From positions 6,278,123 through 6,342,122 of the forward strand of contig NZ_AP018227.1 of NCBI RefSeq assembly GCF_002368095.1: a DNA stretch of 64,000 nucleotides, in the 5' to 3' direction. A model generated the notes under the pieces. It saw nothing but the letters and a program-made list of their open reading frames with translations. It searched no databases and was not told where the DNA came from. How positions within the stretch are numbered: position 1 is the first letter of the stretch; each line of letters begins with the position of its first letter. Shown piece after piece: positions 17,353 through 27,661 of the stretch. Made by a program: the position numbers and the translations under genes. Source of the stretch: Calothrix parasitica NIES-267. Its GTDB lineage: Bacteria; Cyanobacteriota; Cyanobacteriia; Cyanobacteriales; Nostocaceae.

Positions 17353-18090
17353 TTATTCATAATCCATTAAAACCTGTACCCATTGCGGCGGACGGGGTAT
17401 GGGGTTGCCTAAGCGGTCTAGTAGTAACCATGCTGCTACATGCACTACAAATAAATATACGAAATTATTAATTAATATTAAACAAATGGCTCCTATTTGA
17501 ATCAAAAAGGGATTAGGAATTGCGAGGATTCCCAAGGTGAGGAATAACCATTCTAGAAAATTGGTGACTTGATTAATCAAGTAAATCCACAGGTCTTGAC
17601 CTGAGAGTAGGGATAGTAGCCATAGCCGAAAAAATACTCCTATCGTTCCTAGGAGGGTGGCTAAGCTGATGGAAACAATCCACGGAACGCGACGTTGCCA
17701 TGCCGAACCTAGTAGTACTCCCATAAAGGCATATGGAATTACAAATAGTATACTTCTAGTCGGCCCCATTAGTACTAGTAGCAGCAAACCACAGGTTAAT
17801 GCTGACATCCATGCTGCTCTGCTATTCCAACGGAGGTAGACTAAGGCGATGGGTATGGGGAAGAATATTTTGAGTAGACCTAGAGGAAAATAAAAATTAA
17901 TAAACCAAATCAAACTAGCGGTGCTTGCTAGAAATGCCGTTTCGACCATTTTGAGTGGTGCATCGGCTTGAAGTTCAGGTCTTTCTAAATGTTGGTTTTC
18001 GGTATGATTTTCCGGTACGGGATTGGATTTTTTGGAATTAAAGGAATTGTTTCCTCCTTTATCATCCGCAGAAGAACTAAGAATATCCAT
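17353..18090 (-). CDS. DUF2232 membrane protein
   Basis: 245 residues, minus strand. A polar, probably disordered N-terminus (about 1-45) is followed by about six membrane helices. Family-like stretches include ETAFLASTASLIWFINFYFPL, FPIPIALVYLRWNSRAAWMSAL and LVLMGPTRSILFVIPYAFMGVLLG. DUF2232 proteins resemble S-components or YybS-like membrane proteins, and in cyanobacteria they are often found beside the CobT-like gene, as here; a role in vitamin or cobamide handling is suggested by that neighbourhood only. The Crp/Fnr regulator ends 24 bp before its start, so the three minus-strand genes may share a transcript. Confidence 0.8.
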   Translation of the reverse strand: MDILSSSADDKGGNNSFNSKKSNPVPENHTENQHLERPELQADAPLKMVETAFLASTASLIWFINFYFPLGLLKIFFPIPIALVYLRWNSRAAWMSALTCGLLLLVLMGPTRSILFVIPYAFMGVLLGSAWQRRVPWIVSISLATLLGTIGVFFRLWLLSLLSGQDLWIYLINQVTNFLEWLFLTLGILAIPNPFLIQIGAICLILINNFVYLFVVHVAAWLLLDRLGNPIPRPPQWVQVLMDYE

Positions 18091-18114
18091 GTAAAAAACG
18101 CGCCGTGTAATTCG

Positions 18115-18813
18115 TTAAACTATCATCTTTTCTAACGCTGATACATCGGGAATACAAATAACTTCCCCACTGCGTTTGATTAATTTCTTCTTTTCTAACT
18201 TAGTTAACACTCTGGTTACAGTTTCTCGCGCTAATCCGCTTAAACTGCTTAATTCTCGATGGGGTAAGTTAGGGATTTCCACACCTGTGGAATGTTCTAT
18301 TCCTTGTCCTTCTGCCAAAAATAATAAAGTATCTGCTACGCGAGAAGCAGAATCCGATTCCCGCAATCGTAAGCGTCGGTTAACCTGTCGCAAGCGTCTG
18401 GCCATTAGCTGCGCTAGTCGCACTCCCGCTAAAGGCTCGGTGTTAAGTAATTTAATAAAATCTTGAGACGGTAAACTACCTATCTGAGTAGAAGTTAAAG
18501 TTATCACATCGGTGGAGCGAGGTACTTCATCCAATGCGGCCATTTCCCCAAATAATTCTCCTCTACCAAGAATATTTAAGGTTAATTCTTTGCCTTCTAA
18601 GTTGTAAGTGCGAATTTTAACCCAGCCTTCTAAGATGAAATATACCGACCCTCCCCAGTCATTTTCTAGTAAAATAACTTGATTTGCTGGGTGAGAGCGA
18701 CTAACAAGATTGCTCAAAGCCGATTTGATGGCGGTTTTTGGCAGCCCTTCAAAAAAAGGAGTTGAGCGAGTAATATCTTTGGCGGAGGGATGCAAGCTAT
18801 ACCTATCTTCCAT
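18115..18813 (-). CDS. Crp/Fnr family transcriptional regulator
   Basis: 232 residues from the ATG at 18813; a GTG at 18849 would add 12 residues, but the ATG gives the more typical N-terminus (MEDRYSLHPSAKDITRSTPFFEGLP). The cyclic-nucleotide-binding fold covers about residues 20-135 (VILLENDWGGSVYFILEGWVKI, ILGRGELFGEMAALDEVPRSTDV); the ligand motif RSTDV replaces the R(T/S)A(T/S) of cAMP binders, so cAMP binding is doubtful. The C-terminal helix-turn-helix (LPHRELSSLSGLARETVTRVLTKLEKKKLI) is clear. There are no Fe-S cysteines as in Fnr. Likely a global regulator; targets are unknown. Confidence 0.85.
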   Translation of the reverse strand: MEDRYSLHPSAKDITRSTPFFEGLPKTAIKSALSNLVSRSHPANQVILLENDWGGSVYFILEGWVKIRTYNLEGKELTLNILGRGELFGEMAALDEVPRSTDVITLTSTQIGSLPSQDFIKLLNTEPLAGVRLAQLMARRLRQVNRRLRLRESDSASRVADTLLFLAEGQGIEHSTGVEIPNLPHRELSSLSGLARETVTRVLTKLEKKKLIKRSGEVICIPDVSALEKMIV

Positions 18814-19567
18814 TGGGACATTTTGGATTTTATCGGTAATACAAATCACTTCCGGGCACTAACAGTTGATGGCTCAAGCTATCAAACTATAGCAAGGGCG
18901 AAAATACAACAAAACTTAACTATGTTACCTAAAAAAGGTGAACTAAGCAGTTTTAAGGATTGTAGTCAAGAAATATGGCACTGAAATTTAAGCTGAGTAC
19001 AATTTGATAGTTAAGTGCCCTCAGCTAAAACCTACTAGTCCTATATTTCTACATTAACAGTAGTACTTCATTTAATTACTTCTAATGAATGCTTGAGTAT
19101 TGCATCCGTTGATTAAAGAAATAGAGAAATCTGAGAAATAAGACTTTTACCCAGAAAATTTTGCTAACATGACAATTTTTAACGTTCAGGACGCAAGATC
19201 GCAAAAATTGGGTCGCGATTAATGCACTTAGTGGCAATATTGTATCAATAGTAAGAGCAATGGAGATGTTCGTACCGTCAAGAATGACAATAGCCCGATA
19301 CCTACCTGATATGTAATGTCTAGCCAGTAGTTGTAAATTGATTGCATTCACGAAGGTTTTGCAGTGCTAGAGAAAGTTATTCGATTGTAGATTTTGAGAA
19401 AAACCCGACCATGCTAAAGGTTGTTCTTCCAAGGACAACCTTGTGAATAGAGGAATTTTAGGTTATCACCTGTTTGAAACCTAAAACCCAAAATATGAAA
19501 TCCAAGATATAAAATCTAAAATTACTCAGTTATCAACCCTGTAAAGTTCACAAAGAGGAAAATCAAC
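18814..19567. other. 754-bp interval without a convincing gene
   Basis: It contains a hairpin AAGGTTGT/ACAACCTT at 19417-19442 and degenerate AAATCCA/AAATCTA heptads at about 19470-19527 that lead to the Hsp70-like gene. A 90-codon minus-strand frame at 19082-19351 has no recognisable family and biased hydrophobic composition; it is left out. Confidence 0.5.
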
Positions 19568-22500
19568 GTGACTCCCCGTGCAAATCAAATTCAAGAGATG
19601 ATTGCAGATATTGATAAATTACTTCAACACAAAGGTAAGCGGTTGTGGGGGGTGATTTCTTCGACTGATGAACCACGTGAGGTTTTACAGCGTGTTCGAG
19701 ATTTCCTCGCGAATGAAGCTTTATCTGGTGAAACTTCTCAAGCACAATTACCTCCTCTGGTTGCGAAGTTTATGCAGGAAGGACATCAGGACTTAGGAGA
19801 ACCAAAACCACAACCACAAACTTCCGCTAATAATCAGCTTTACGAGTTAATTGAACCGGTCAAAGCAGAATTGAAAACGCTGTTAGAAGAAAGAGCGAAT
19901 TTGGTAACTGAAATCCGCGAGTTGGAAAAAAAGCGGCTGCATGATTATTCTCTAGCGCAACAGTTAGCTTCTCAAGAGAAAATTATTTCCGAATTTATGC
20001 AGGTGCTAAGAAATCGCTTGGAAAACGATGTAGCGCTTCCGCTGACAGCATCTATTGACGGTGATTCTAACACTACGACTAAGAAAGCTCTCCCGGCTTC
20101 TATCGGTCAAGGAGATTCCACACGGGTAGAAAACCTAGCGAAATTAACTAGCGATTTAGACCAGCGGCTGGTAGCTTTAGATGGTACGGTAAATGTTGTT
20201 TTTGAAGCATTGCAGCGCAATATTCACGCTTATCACGATTCCTTATCCCAATCATTAGCAAGAATGCATTATAAAGGGGTTCAAGGAGAACAGTTACTAG
20301 AAGTTTTTATTAAAAATGTTGCAAATCTCTCCCCTGCTCAAGTTAATTCGGAATTAATCGAGCAAGTATCAGATGAGGTTAATGTTGAGACGATTGATGC
20401 TCAAAGTGTTGAATCAACTGAAACCGGTAATTTCAATTACGATTCTGAAACTGTTGAAACTGTTGAATTAACTGAAACTAGCAATCAATTCAATCACGAT
20501 TTTGAAAGTGTTGAAAGTGATGCAGTTGATGAAAATATTGAAACTTATGGCCAAGATAATAACGATAATTTAGTTGTTACTCCCGACAAAAATATTGATA
20601 ATATTGAGTTTTCTCAAGCTCAAGAAAATTTAGATTTAGATAACGATAATATTTATGTTTCCCCGGATTTTGAAGCCGCTATTTCTCAAATCGAGCAAGA
20701 TTCTGTTAATGAAGACGACACTGAAGAACTAGAATTGACGGAAGAAATAGAAGAACAATTTGCACAAAATCAGGAAAACGAGCAAGTTAGTCAACCGGTT
20801 AATCAACAAGCAATCGAGCAAGAAATTGTTAAAGAACCAGATGCTTTTGATACTCCAGACAAAATGCAAGCAGTATTAACTGAGTTAAAAAAATCATCTT
20901 CAACAGAACAATTAGTCGCCGAAAAATCTTCATCTTCAGATAATGCTAACGAAGATGAAGTGGACGAACTTTATGCGAGCTTATTCGATAGCGAAAATTT
21001 AACTCCTTCCAGTCCACAAGCACCTCCAAAACAAGTTATAACTCAAGCAATTGATGTGGAAAATCATCCCACGTCACCAGAGCTTGATTCGCAATTAAAA
21101 GAGATACAAATAGAGAAAGAAGAGAAAGAAGAAAAAGAAGACAAAGAAGTTGTATCTCGGGAAGTAGTTTTTGAATATATTCCTCCAACAGCAACTGATG
21201 AAACTAGTGAATCTTCCGCTTTTGCTTCATTAGATAATCAATCACCCGAAAATCAATCACCAATCTTAGACCTTTCCTCTGGTGAATCTACTTCTCAAAA
21301 TCCACAAGCAAATCAAACCGTTTCCAAAACCTATAAACGAAAACAAGCGAAGAGCGAAGATACAATTAATTCCTTAACGGAACTTTTGTTTGAAGAGGAA
21401 CCAAAACCAGTTAAAAATTCCCAATTAAAATCCCAATCAAAATCCGAATTACAACCAGAAGAAATCACCACACCAGAAATTCAGCAAGAAACTGCTCCAA
21501 AACCACAAGAAATTACTCCACCAGAAATTCAGCAGCAAAAAACTGCTTCAACACCAGAAATTCAGCAAGCAAAACAACCAGAACCACCGACTCAACCAAC
21601 CGAAGAAAAACCCCAACTCAAAGAAATTACCCTTCCTGTTAGTTCTCTTCGTCAACGAAATATTCCTCAACCAAAAAAAGAATTAGATTTAAGCACATTA
21701 AATACAACCACAATAAATACCCCACTTCCCCAAACAGAAAAAACTATTGCTGATTCAGAAGAAATATCCCAAGATAATTCGACTGGTTCGGTAAACAGTA
21801 CCGAAATTCATCCAGTAAATCCCGAAGATACAGTTTGGTATTTAGGATTAGATATCGGTACCACAGGAATTTCCGCTGCATTATTAAATCGTTCCACAAC
21901 ACAAATACATCCGATTTACTGGTCTCAAGAAAATCCAGCAACTGCTCAAAGTCGAAGTTTCCGTTTACCAGCAGAAGTTTATCTTCCCAGAACTTCTATT
22001 AACTCCGATAAAGGGGAAAACGCAGAACAAAATATATATTCAGCATATCTAAAACCGTATTTACCAATTTCTCTTGCTTACAAAAGTATTTCCGAAACAG
22101 CTTCGAGCGAAATACGCCAAAAATGGGAGCCAATACTGCAACTCAATGAATTTTCCGCAGTTCCCTTGGTTTGGATTATCCGTTCCCTATCAAAACTGCT
22201 ATTAACTTTAAAATCCGATTCCAATAGCACTACTTTAGGACTAACCGCGACTGCAATCGGTATTCAAAAAGAGCAATTTAGCAGCATTATCAATAATATT
22301 TCCGGTATCATTTGCACCTGTCCTTCCAACTGGTCGGAACAATATCGCTTTAACATCCGAGAATCATTAATAATTTCTCAACTAGTAGAGCATCCCCAAC
22401 AAGTATTTTTTGTTGAAGAAGCCATCGCTAGTTTACTTGGAGAGCTTGAAGGAGCTAACGGTGAGATAGTCAAATTAGTAAATGACGAAAATTCTGCTCA

Positions 22501-23686
22501 CACCGTCACCAGCGATAGTCAACTTCTGGGTAATACCTTAGTTATTAACATCGGAGCCAGCGCTACCGAAATGGCTTTAGTGGATTTACCAGAAGACAAG
22601 CAAGATTTATCACACAATGAATTTATGCTTCATGGCTTTACCTGTGGTGGAAAAGCAATGGAACAAGACATTATTACTCAATTATTGCTACCGTCAAAAT
22701 GGCGCAAGCAGCGTAATCCGAAATCAAATGATGCGAATAGCGAAAATAATCCACTACATTGGAAACCCAATATTCCCGGTTTAGACCAAATACGCTTTTC
22801 CAGCTTAGGCTTAGAACAGCTAGAACTACCTCGTGCTGGGGAACCCGACATCAGCCAACGCATAAGTCTACAGCAAAGACTCGAAAGTTCACCCTTGGGT
22901 AAAGCACTTTTAGATGCTGCGATCGCACTGAAATTAATTTTGCAGCACCAGGAATCTTTTACCATCGAACTAGCAGACCAAAGATGGGAATTGCAGCGAA
23001 GAGACCTAGAAAGTCAAGTATTTGTCCCCTTTGTTCGTCGCATTAACCGCGAACTAAATAAACTATTAGTAGCAAGAGGTATACCCACAGAAGCAATTAA
23101 CCAAATTGTGTTGTGTGGTGGTGTTTCATCCATCAGCGCAATCAGCCGTTGGTTACAGCAGAAACTTCCCAGCGCTAAAATTATTCAAGAAAAATATCTA
23201 TCAGAAAACGGAACACCCGCAACTTCCCGTGTAGCAACCGGTTTATGCGTCCTAGCACTACACCCCTTAGTATTAGAGATACCCAGACAGCAATACACCG
23301 ACTACTTCTTATTTACCGAACTACTGCGACTATTACCAGAAAAAGCCGTAACCTTCGGTGAAGTCATCCAGTTATTTGAATCGCGAGGTATCAACACTCG
23401 CACCTGTCAGCAAAGACTATTAGCCTTCCTAGAAGGAGAAATTCCCCCAGGTTTAGTACCAAGCAATCAAGATATGCAGTGGTTGAACAACAGTTCCGTA
23501 CAAAACTCCAACTACAAATCAATCACATCATCACCATTATTTGATAAACAAGGAAGTCTTTCCTATCGTCCCAACCTGCGACAGCTACAACAGCTACGCA
23601 ACTACCTTGACGCAATCAAAAACAGCGCTCATCAGTCCTTAGAAGAACCCTATACCGTTAACTTTGCTGTGGTCGTTAATGAATAG
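19568..23686 (+). CDS. Giant Hsp70/actin-fold protein with coiled coil and long acidic linker
   Basis: 1372 residues; GTG start at 19568 with GAGGAAAATCAAC just ahead. Residues 1-240 are helical with a coiled-coil-like part (about 90-150). Residues about 270-750 are a very acidic, Gln/Glu/Ser/Pro-rich disordered linker. From about 757 an Hsp70-type ATPase domain begins: WYLGLDIGTTGISAALLN (phosphate 1), then LVINIGASATEMALVD (phosphate 2, about 993-1008) and IVLCGGVSSISAISRWL (adenosine motif, about 1180-1196). No peptide-binding domain of DnaK follows; the C-terminal 150 residues are a different helical part. It is probably a cyanobacterial Hsp70-like ATPase with a scaffold role; function unknown. 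Neighbours give no strong hint, though a sugar transferase follows 360 bp on. Confidence 0.8.
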   Translation: MTPRANQIQEMIADIDKLLQHKGKRLWGVISSTDEPREVLQRVRDFLANEALSGETSQAQLPPLVAKFMQEGHQDLGEPKPQPQTSANNQLYELIEPVKAELKTLLEERANLVTEIRELEKKRLHDYSLAQQLASQEKIISEFMQVLRNRLENDVALPLTASIDGDSNTTTKKALPASIGQGDSTRVENLAKLTSDLDQRLVALDGTVNVVFEALQRNIHAYHDSLSQSLARMHYKGVQGEQLLEVFIKNVANLSPAQVNSELIEQVSDEVNVETIDAQSVESTETGNFNYDSETVETVELTETSNQFNHDFESVESDAVDENIETYGQDNNDNLVVTPDKNIDNIEFSQAQENLDLDNDNIYVSPDFEAAISQIEQDSVNEDDTEELELTEEIEEQFAQNQENEQVSQPVNQQAIEQEIVKEPDAFDTPDKMQAVLTELKKSSSTEQLVAEKSSSSDNANEDEVDELYASLFDSENLTPSSPQAPPKQVITQAIDVENHPTSPELDSQLKEIQIEKEEKEEKEDKEVVSREVVFEYIPPTATDETSESSAFASLDNQSPENQSPILDLSSGESTSQNPQANQTVSKTYKRKQAKSEDTINSLTELLFEEEPKPVKNSQLKSQSKSELQPEEITTPEIQQETAPKPQEITPPEIQQQKTASTPEIQQAKQPEPPTQPTEEKPQLKEITLPVSSLRQRNIPQPKKELDLSTLNTTTINTPLPQTEKTIADSEEISQDNSTGSVNSTEIHPVNPEDTVWYLGLDIGTTGISAALLNRSTTQIHPIYWSQENPATAQSRSFRLPAEVYLPRTSINSDKGENAEQNIYSAYLKPYLPISLAYKSISETASSEIRQKWEPILQLNEFSAVPLVWIIRSLSKLLLTLKSDSNSTTLGLTATAIGIQKEQFSSIINNISGIICTCPSNWSEQYRFNIRESLIISQLVEHPQQVFFVEEAIASLLGELEGANGEIVKLVNDENSAHTVTSDSQLLGNTLVINIGASATEMALVDLPEDKQDLSHNEFMLHGFTCGGKAMEQDIITQLLLPSKWRKQRNPKSNDANSENNPLHWKPNIPGLDQIRFSSLGLEQLELPRAGEPDISQRISLQQRLESSPLGKALLDAAIALKLILQHQESFTIELADQRWELQRRDLESQVFVPFVRRINRELNKLLVARGIPTEAINQIVLCGGVSSISAISRWLQQKLPSAKIIQEKYLSENGTPATSRVATGLCVLALHPLVLEIPRQQYTDYFLFTELLRLLPEKAVTFGEVIQLFESRGINTRTCQQRLLAFLEGEIPPGLVPSNQDMQWLNNSSVQNSNYKSITSSPLFDKQGSLSYRPNLRQLQQLRNYLDAIKNSAHQSLEEPYTVNFAVVVNE

Positions 23687-24045
23687 GAGTAGGGACCTAA
23701 TAGTGTTACGTCTCCCTAGTTTACGGAGAAAACCATTCTTTCCTCTGTCCTCAGCCATTTGTAATTGATTGGTTTTTACGGTAAACCCTGGGAGACGTAG
23801 CAATGCTACGTCTCTACATTATGTCGGTAGAAAAACAAAACCATCACAGTTAATCAATCGTCTAACTCCCAACTATTCTCTCTTCACTACAAATTTGTTA
23901 CATAACTTAAAAATCATACGTAAATTTCACAATACTGTAATGTGATTAGAAGATTGTGTAAATTTTATATTTTTGCCTACAGTGACGCATTTAGATTGTC
24001 TATATTGGCACTGGAAACTATAGAAAACAAGTAATAGTACGTAAA
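23687..24045. other. 359-bp interval with a GAGACG hairpin repeat
   Basis: At 23792-23814 a perfect hairpin GAGACGTAGC-AAT-GCTACGTCTC is followed by TAC. A partial copy GTTACGTCTCCC lies at 23704-23715. The remainder is AT-rich leader of the sugar transferase gene. The hairpin may also stop transcription from the Hsp70-like gene, although no T-run follows it. Confidence 0.65.
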
Positions 24046-24750
24046 ATGGTTTTCAATATTACTCCTGTACCACAAGTTACAAATAACGAAGACTCGATTT
24101 TAATGAGTCCACCTGAATCATTTATCTTAGGTTACCAATATATTCATCCTTCCCAGAAAAGTATTGCTAAAAGATTCATTGACATAGTAGGGGCAATTGT
24201 TGGATTAATCATAACTGCTGCCATCGCCATCCCGATAACAATTATCAGCTTGATAGATAACCCAGGTTCGATTTTTTACAGTCAAATTCGCTGCGGTCAT
24301 AATGGGGAGACTTTCCGTATATGGAAATTTCGTTCCATGATTAAAGACGCTGATAAATTAAAATATCTAGTCAAAAACGAAGCCAACGGACATATATTTA
24401 AATGTAAAGAAGACCCACGTATAACCAAGGTGGGTAAATTTTTGCGTCGTACCAGTTTAGATGAACTACCTCAATTTTGGAACGTACTTAAAGGAGAAAT
24501 GAGTTTGGTTGGAACTCGTCCACCCACTCCTGATGAAGTAATGAACTATCAACCACATCATTGGGAAAGGTTGCGGGTTAAACCAGGAATGACCGGAGAA
24601 TGGCAAGCTAATGGACGCTCTTCCATCAAAGATTTTGAGGATATAGTCAAAATGGATTTAGATTATCAGCGTAAATGGTCTGTATCTTATGACTTATTTT
24701 TGATTATGAAAACGATTTGGGTTGTACTGAATAAAAGCGGTGCTTGTTAA
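24046..24750 (+). CDS. Sugar-1-phosphate transferase (WcaJ/HepC-like, PF02397)
   Basis: 234 residues. After a polar N-terminus, one membrane segment (about residues 47-69) precedes the catalytic domain with IWKFRSM, DPRITKVGKFLRRTSLDELPQFWNVL and MSLVGTRPP, the standard marks of bacterial initiating sugar transferases, ending LRVKPGMTGEWQANGR and YDLFLIMKTIWVVL. These enzymes put the first sugar phosphate on undecaprenyl phosphate to start exopolysaccharide repeat units at the inner membrane. The short single-segment form (no five-helix N-terminal domain) is typical. In heterocystous cyanobacteria related proteins (HepC) serve the heterocyst envelope; whether this is one cannot be told. No other glycan genes are adjacent. 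Confidence 0.9.
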   Translation: MVFNITPVPQVTNNEDSILMSPPESFILGYQYIHPSQKSIAKRFIDIVGAIVGLIITAAIAIPITIISLIDNPGSIFYSQIRCGHNGETFRIWKFRSMIKDADKLKYLVKNEANGHIFKCKEDPRITKVGKFLRRTSLDELPQFWNVLKGEMSLVGTRPPTPDEVMNYQPHHWERLRVKPGMTGEWQANGRSSIKDFEDIVKMDLDYQRKWSVSYDLFLIMKTIWVVLNKSGAC

Positions 24751-25167
24751 AGTAATTGTCTATTGATGATTGCTTATTTTTTTCTAATCGTACTTTAAGT
24801 TGCTTTAACTAATAAGAAATAATCTCTAAATAAAAATAGTATCAGGGTTTTACCATTTTGTGTGAGAATATGCTTTTCTGAAGCCCCCGTTATCTCCTTA
24901 AATTTTAGGAAGTGATGGGGGTAATTTAGATTTTGGATTTTATATTTTGGATTTTGGATTAAATATCTTTTAAATAAGGGGAATTAATCTCTAAAAAAAC
25001 CTCTAATAAGCATTTTTTCTATTTATTAATATTCGGATTTATTTACTTTAATCTTAAATAAAAATACAACGGTATTACTTAATAAAGTATTAACTAATTT
25101 ATAATTAAACCGCAGAACTTAAAGTCGTATATTCTCCTTAGACTTGGATGAGCAAATAAGGAGTAGT
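24751..25167. other. 417-bp AT-rich interval with degenerate GATTTTG heptads
   Basis: At 24926-24960 the units TTTAGATTTTGGATTTTATATTTTGGATTTTGGATT are an STRR-like run (about five degenerate units). No gene is visible. AAGGAG at 25156-25161 is the ribosome site that fixes the start of the next gene. Confidence 0.6.
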
Positions 25168-27330
25168 ATGGCTTTTTCAATCCGCTCGCTATTGAGTACA
25201 TTTCTTGTATCCGCTGGTTTTTTACTCACTACTTCCAGCGCTAATGCTTTACCAGTTCGCAGCTTTACTCCTATCAATCGCTACGTTGTAGATGGGGCTG
25301 TTGCTGAAATTATTGCTGCTACACCCGATGGTATGACTGTAGTTTATACCAATGCTGACGACAAAAATATTGGTTTATTAGATATTAGTAAACCTTCCAT
25401 ACCCCAAGTAATTGGCACAGTTGATGTATCTGCTTTTGGCGAACCTACTTCTGTCGCTGTCACTCCTAACGGTCAATATGCTTTAGTTAGCGTATTGGAT
25501 AAAACTAAAAAAATTGCCGACCAAAAACCAGGTACTTTAGTTTTTATTAATCTCCAAACAAAGTCAATTGTCGGACAAGTTAAACTTGCTGGAATTGGTC
25601 CCGATAGTTTAGCGATTACTCCCGACGGTAGCAAAGCAATTATTGCTATTGAAGACGAAGAAGATGAAGATAATCTTCCCGGTTCTCGTCCCGGTTCGGT
25701 AAACTTCATTACTATTAATTACAGCAATCCCAGTCTTTCTCAGGTTAATAATGTAGCCTTGGATCTACAGGGAATTGATGGAGTTAACTATCAAAAAGAC
25801 CCGCAACCGGAATTCGTTGCGATTTCCAAAGATGGTAAAACCGCTGCAATTAGCATTCAAGAAAATAATGCAATTGCAATTATGGATATTGCTTCGGAAA
25901 AAGTAATTCGGATATTTTCTGCTGGTACATCAAAGCACGAACGTGCTGACTTGAAAAAAGACAAAAAAATCAGCTTCACTCAGTCTTTTGAAGGTCGTAG
26001 AGAACCCGATGCTATAGCTTTTACTGCTGACGGTAAATATATTATTACCGCAAACGAAGGTGACACCAAAAAGAAAACCTTCGGTGATGGAATTTATTCC
26101 GGTGGTAGAGGTTGGTCAATTTTTGACCTTGAAGGAAATGTAGTTTATGACAGCGGTTCTAGCTTAGAAGAAGAAGCTGTAATTCGCGGACATTATCCAG
26201 ATGGACGTTCCAAAAAACGCGGTATTGAAGTAGAAGGTGTTGCTGTTGCTAGCTTCAACAACCAAGAATTTGCTTTTGTTGCTTCTGAAAGAGGAAGTTT
26301 CTTAGCGGTTTACGACCTCAGCAATATCAAAAATCCCCAGTTGGTGAGCTTCTTACCTACCGGAATGGCTCCCGAAGGAATTTTACCAATTCCTCAACGC
26401 AATTTGGTATTAACAGCTAACGAAAAAGACGGTACTATCGATACTTTTCGCAGTTCTATTTTCGATTTCAATCCTTTTCAAACCAACGGTGAACCAGATG
26501 TAGTTGGTACCTTGGAAAATCCATATGCTGCTTTAAGTGGTTGGACACAAGCTCCTGGAAATCCCAATAAATTCTACGCTGTACCTGATAACGCTGTTGC
26601 TCCTTCCAAAATTTTTAATTTGGAACTTCAAGGGAAGAAATTAGTTGTTACCGATGCTATCGAGCTTACCAAACAGGGAAAAGCTGCAAAATATGACCTA
26701 GAAGGAATTACAGTAGCACCGAATGGTGGTTTCTGGGTAGTTAGTGAAGGAGATAACCGTAAAGGTAAACAAAGACCAAACGTTTTAGTTAAACTCAACA
26801 ATCAAGGTGAAGTTGAACAAGAAGTTTTTCTTCCCCAAGATGCTGCTGCTAAAATTCAGCGTTTCGGTTTTGAAGGAGTAACAACCAGCGCTGATGGAAG
26901 CAAGGTATATGTAGCGGTTCAGCGCGAATTCAAAGGTGAAGATAAGGTTCGCATTGCTGAATACAATGTTGCTAGTAAAACCTGGAATTATTATTTCTAT
27001 TCTTTAGATACCGACAACAAAAAAGGTTGGGTAGGTAATAGCGAAATTGCTCGCGATATTGACGGTAGCTTCTTGGTAATTGAACGAGATAACCAAGGTG
27101 GTAAAAAAGGTGCTAGCAATGTCAGAGTTAAGCGAATTTATCGTTTTTCTCTTAATGGTGTCAGACCTGGTGAAACTGTTAGCAAGCAATTAGTTGCTGA
27201 CCTTACCAAAGACTATGATTGGTACGAAGAGAAAGTCGAAGGATTAGCAGTTACTAATAACGGTTATTGGGTTATTAGCGATAACGACGGTGGTACAATT
27301 TCCACTCGTGCTTTGTTTATTGGTCGTTAA
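25168..27330 (+). CDS. Secreted beta-propeller plus esterase-like phytase domain protein
   Basis: 720 residues from the ATG at 25168, chosen because AAGGAG sits 6 bp upstream; a TTG at 25144 gives eight extra residues and splits that site. A signal peptide (about 1-27, ending SSANALP) is followed by a seven-blade-like propeller (about 30-430) with repeated 'TPDG..A.V' strands as in choice-of-anchor I or YncE-type proteins. From about 445 an esterase-like-activity-of-phytase domain follows: LSGWTQAPGNPNKFYAVPD, YDLEGITVAPNGGFWVVSEG, FGFEGVTTSADGSKVYVAVQ, EGLAVTNNGYWVISDND. It likely acts in the periplasm or outside the cell on phosphate esters; activity is inferred. Such genes are often phosphate-regulated, but no Pho box was identified. 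Confidence 0.82.
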   Translation: MAFSIRSLLSTFLVSAGFLLTTSSANALPVRSFTPINRYVVDGAVAEIIAATPDGMTVVYTNADDKNIGLLDISKPSIPQVIGTVDVSAFGEPTSVAVTPNGQYALVSVLDKTKKIADQKPGTLVFINLQTKSIVGQVKLAGIGPDSLAITPDGSKAIIAIEDEEDEDNLPGSRPGSVNFITINYSNPSLSQVNNVALDLQGIDGVNYQKDPQPEFVAISKDGKTAAISIQENNAIAIMDIASEKVIRIFSAGTSKHERADLKKDKKISFTQSFEGRREPDAIAFTADGKYIITANEGDTKKKTFGDGIYSGGRGWSIFDLEGNVVYDSGSSLEEEAVIRGHYPDGRSKKRGIEVEGVAVASFNNQEFAFVASERGSFLAVYDLSNIKNPQLVSFLPTGMAPEGILPIPQRNLVLTANEKDGTIDTFRSSIFDFNPFQTNGEPDVVGTLENPYAALSGWTQAPGNPNKFYAVPDNAVAPSKIFNLELQGKKLVVTDAIELTKQGKAAKYDLEGITVAPNGGFWVVSEGDNRKGKQRPNVLVKLNNQGEVEQEVFLPQDAAAKIQRFGFEGVTTSADGSKVYVAVQREFKGEDKVRIAEYNVASKTWNYYFYSLDTDNKKGWVGNSEIARDIDGSFLVIERDNQGGKKGASNVRVKRIYRFSLNGVRPGETVSKQLVADLTKDYDWYEEKVEGLAVTNNGYWVISDNDGGTISTRALFIGR

Positions 27331-27661
27331 TTTTAAGTGGTTCGTTTTTTTCAACTGTCGGGAGACGTAGCAATACACCCCGTCTCTACAAACCGTCGGA
27401 ATAAATAGAAGACATGTAATCAATTTATTAAAACCTCTCTCCGTATTTGGAAAGGGGTATTTTTTGCAGTCATTAATGTTGTTTAGATTACCCTAAAGCT
27501 TATAAATCAGTATTTATATAGAGATGGGTCTAGGGAATACATAAATTGGAACTGTTCAAATTAAAACTATAAAAACTTAAAAAAATTAAAAATTAAATAT
27601 CTAAATCAATTGATAAATCAAATAGTAAGCTCTTAAAAGATACCAATACTAATTCTTGTAT
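27331..27661. other. 331-bp interval with degenerate repeats
   Basis: GGGAGACGTAGCAATACACCCCGTCTCTAC-like sequence at 27360-27388 is a decayed GAGACG hairpin; ACCTCTCTCCGTATTTGGAAAGGGG at 27433-27457 is a decayed CCTCTCC repeat. Otherwise AT-rich, nothing recognised. Confidence 0.55.

Noticed and set aside
18814-18849. GTG start giving 12 more residues for the Crp/Fnr regulator
   Set aside because: No ribosome site supports it and the ATG at 18813 gives the usual N-terminus; the longer form is not excluded.
19082-19351. 90-codon minus-strand frame
   Set aside because: Hydrophobic, biased composition with no recognised domain and no ribosome site; it may be a remnant but cannot be supported.
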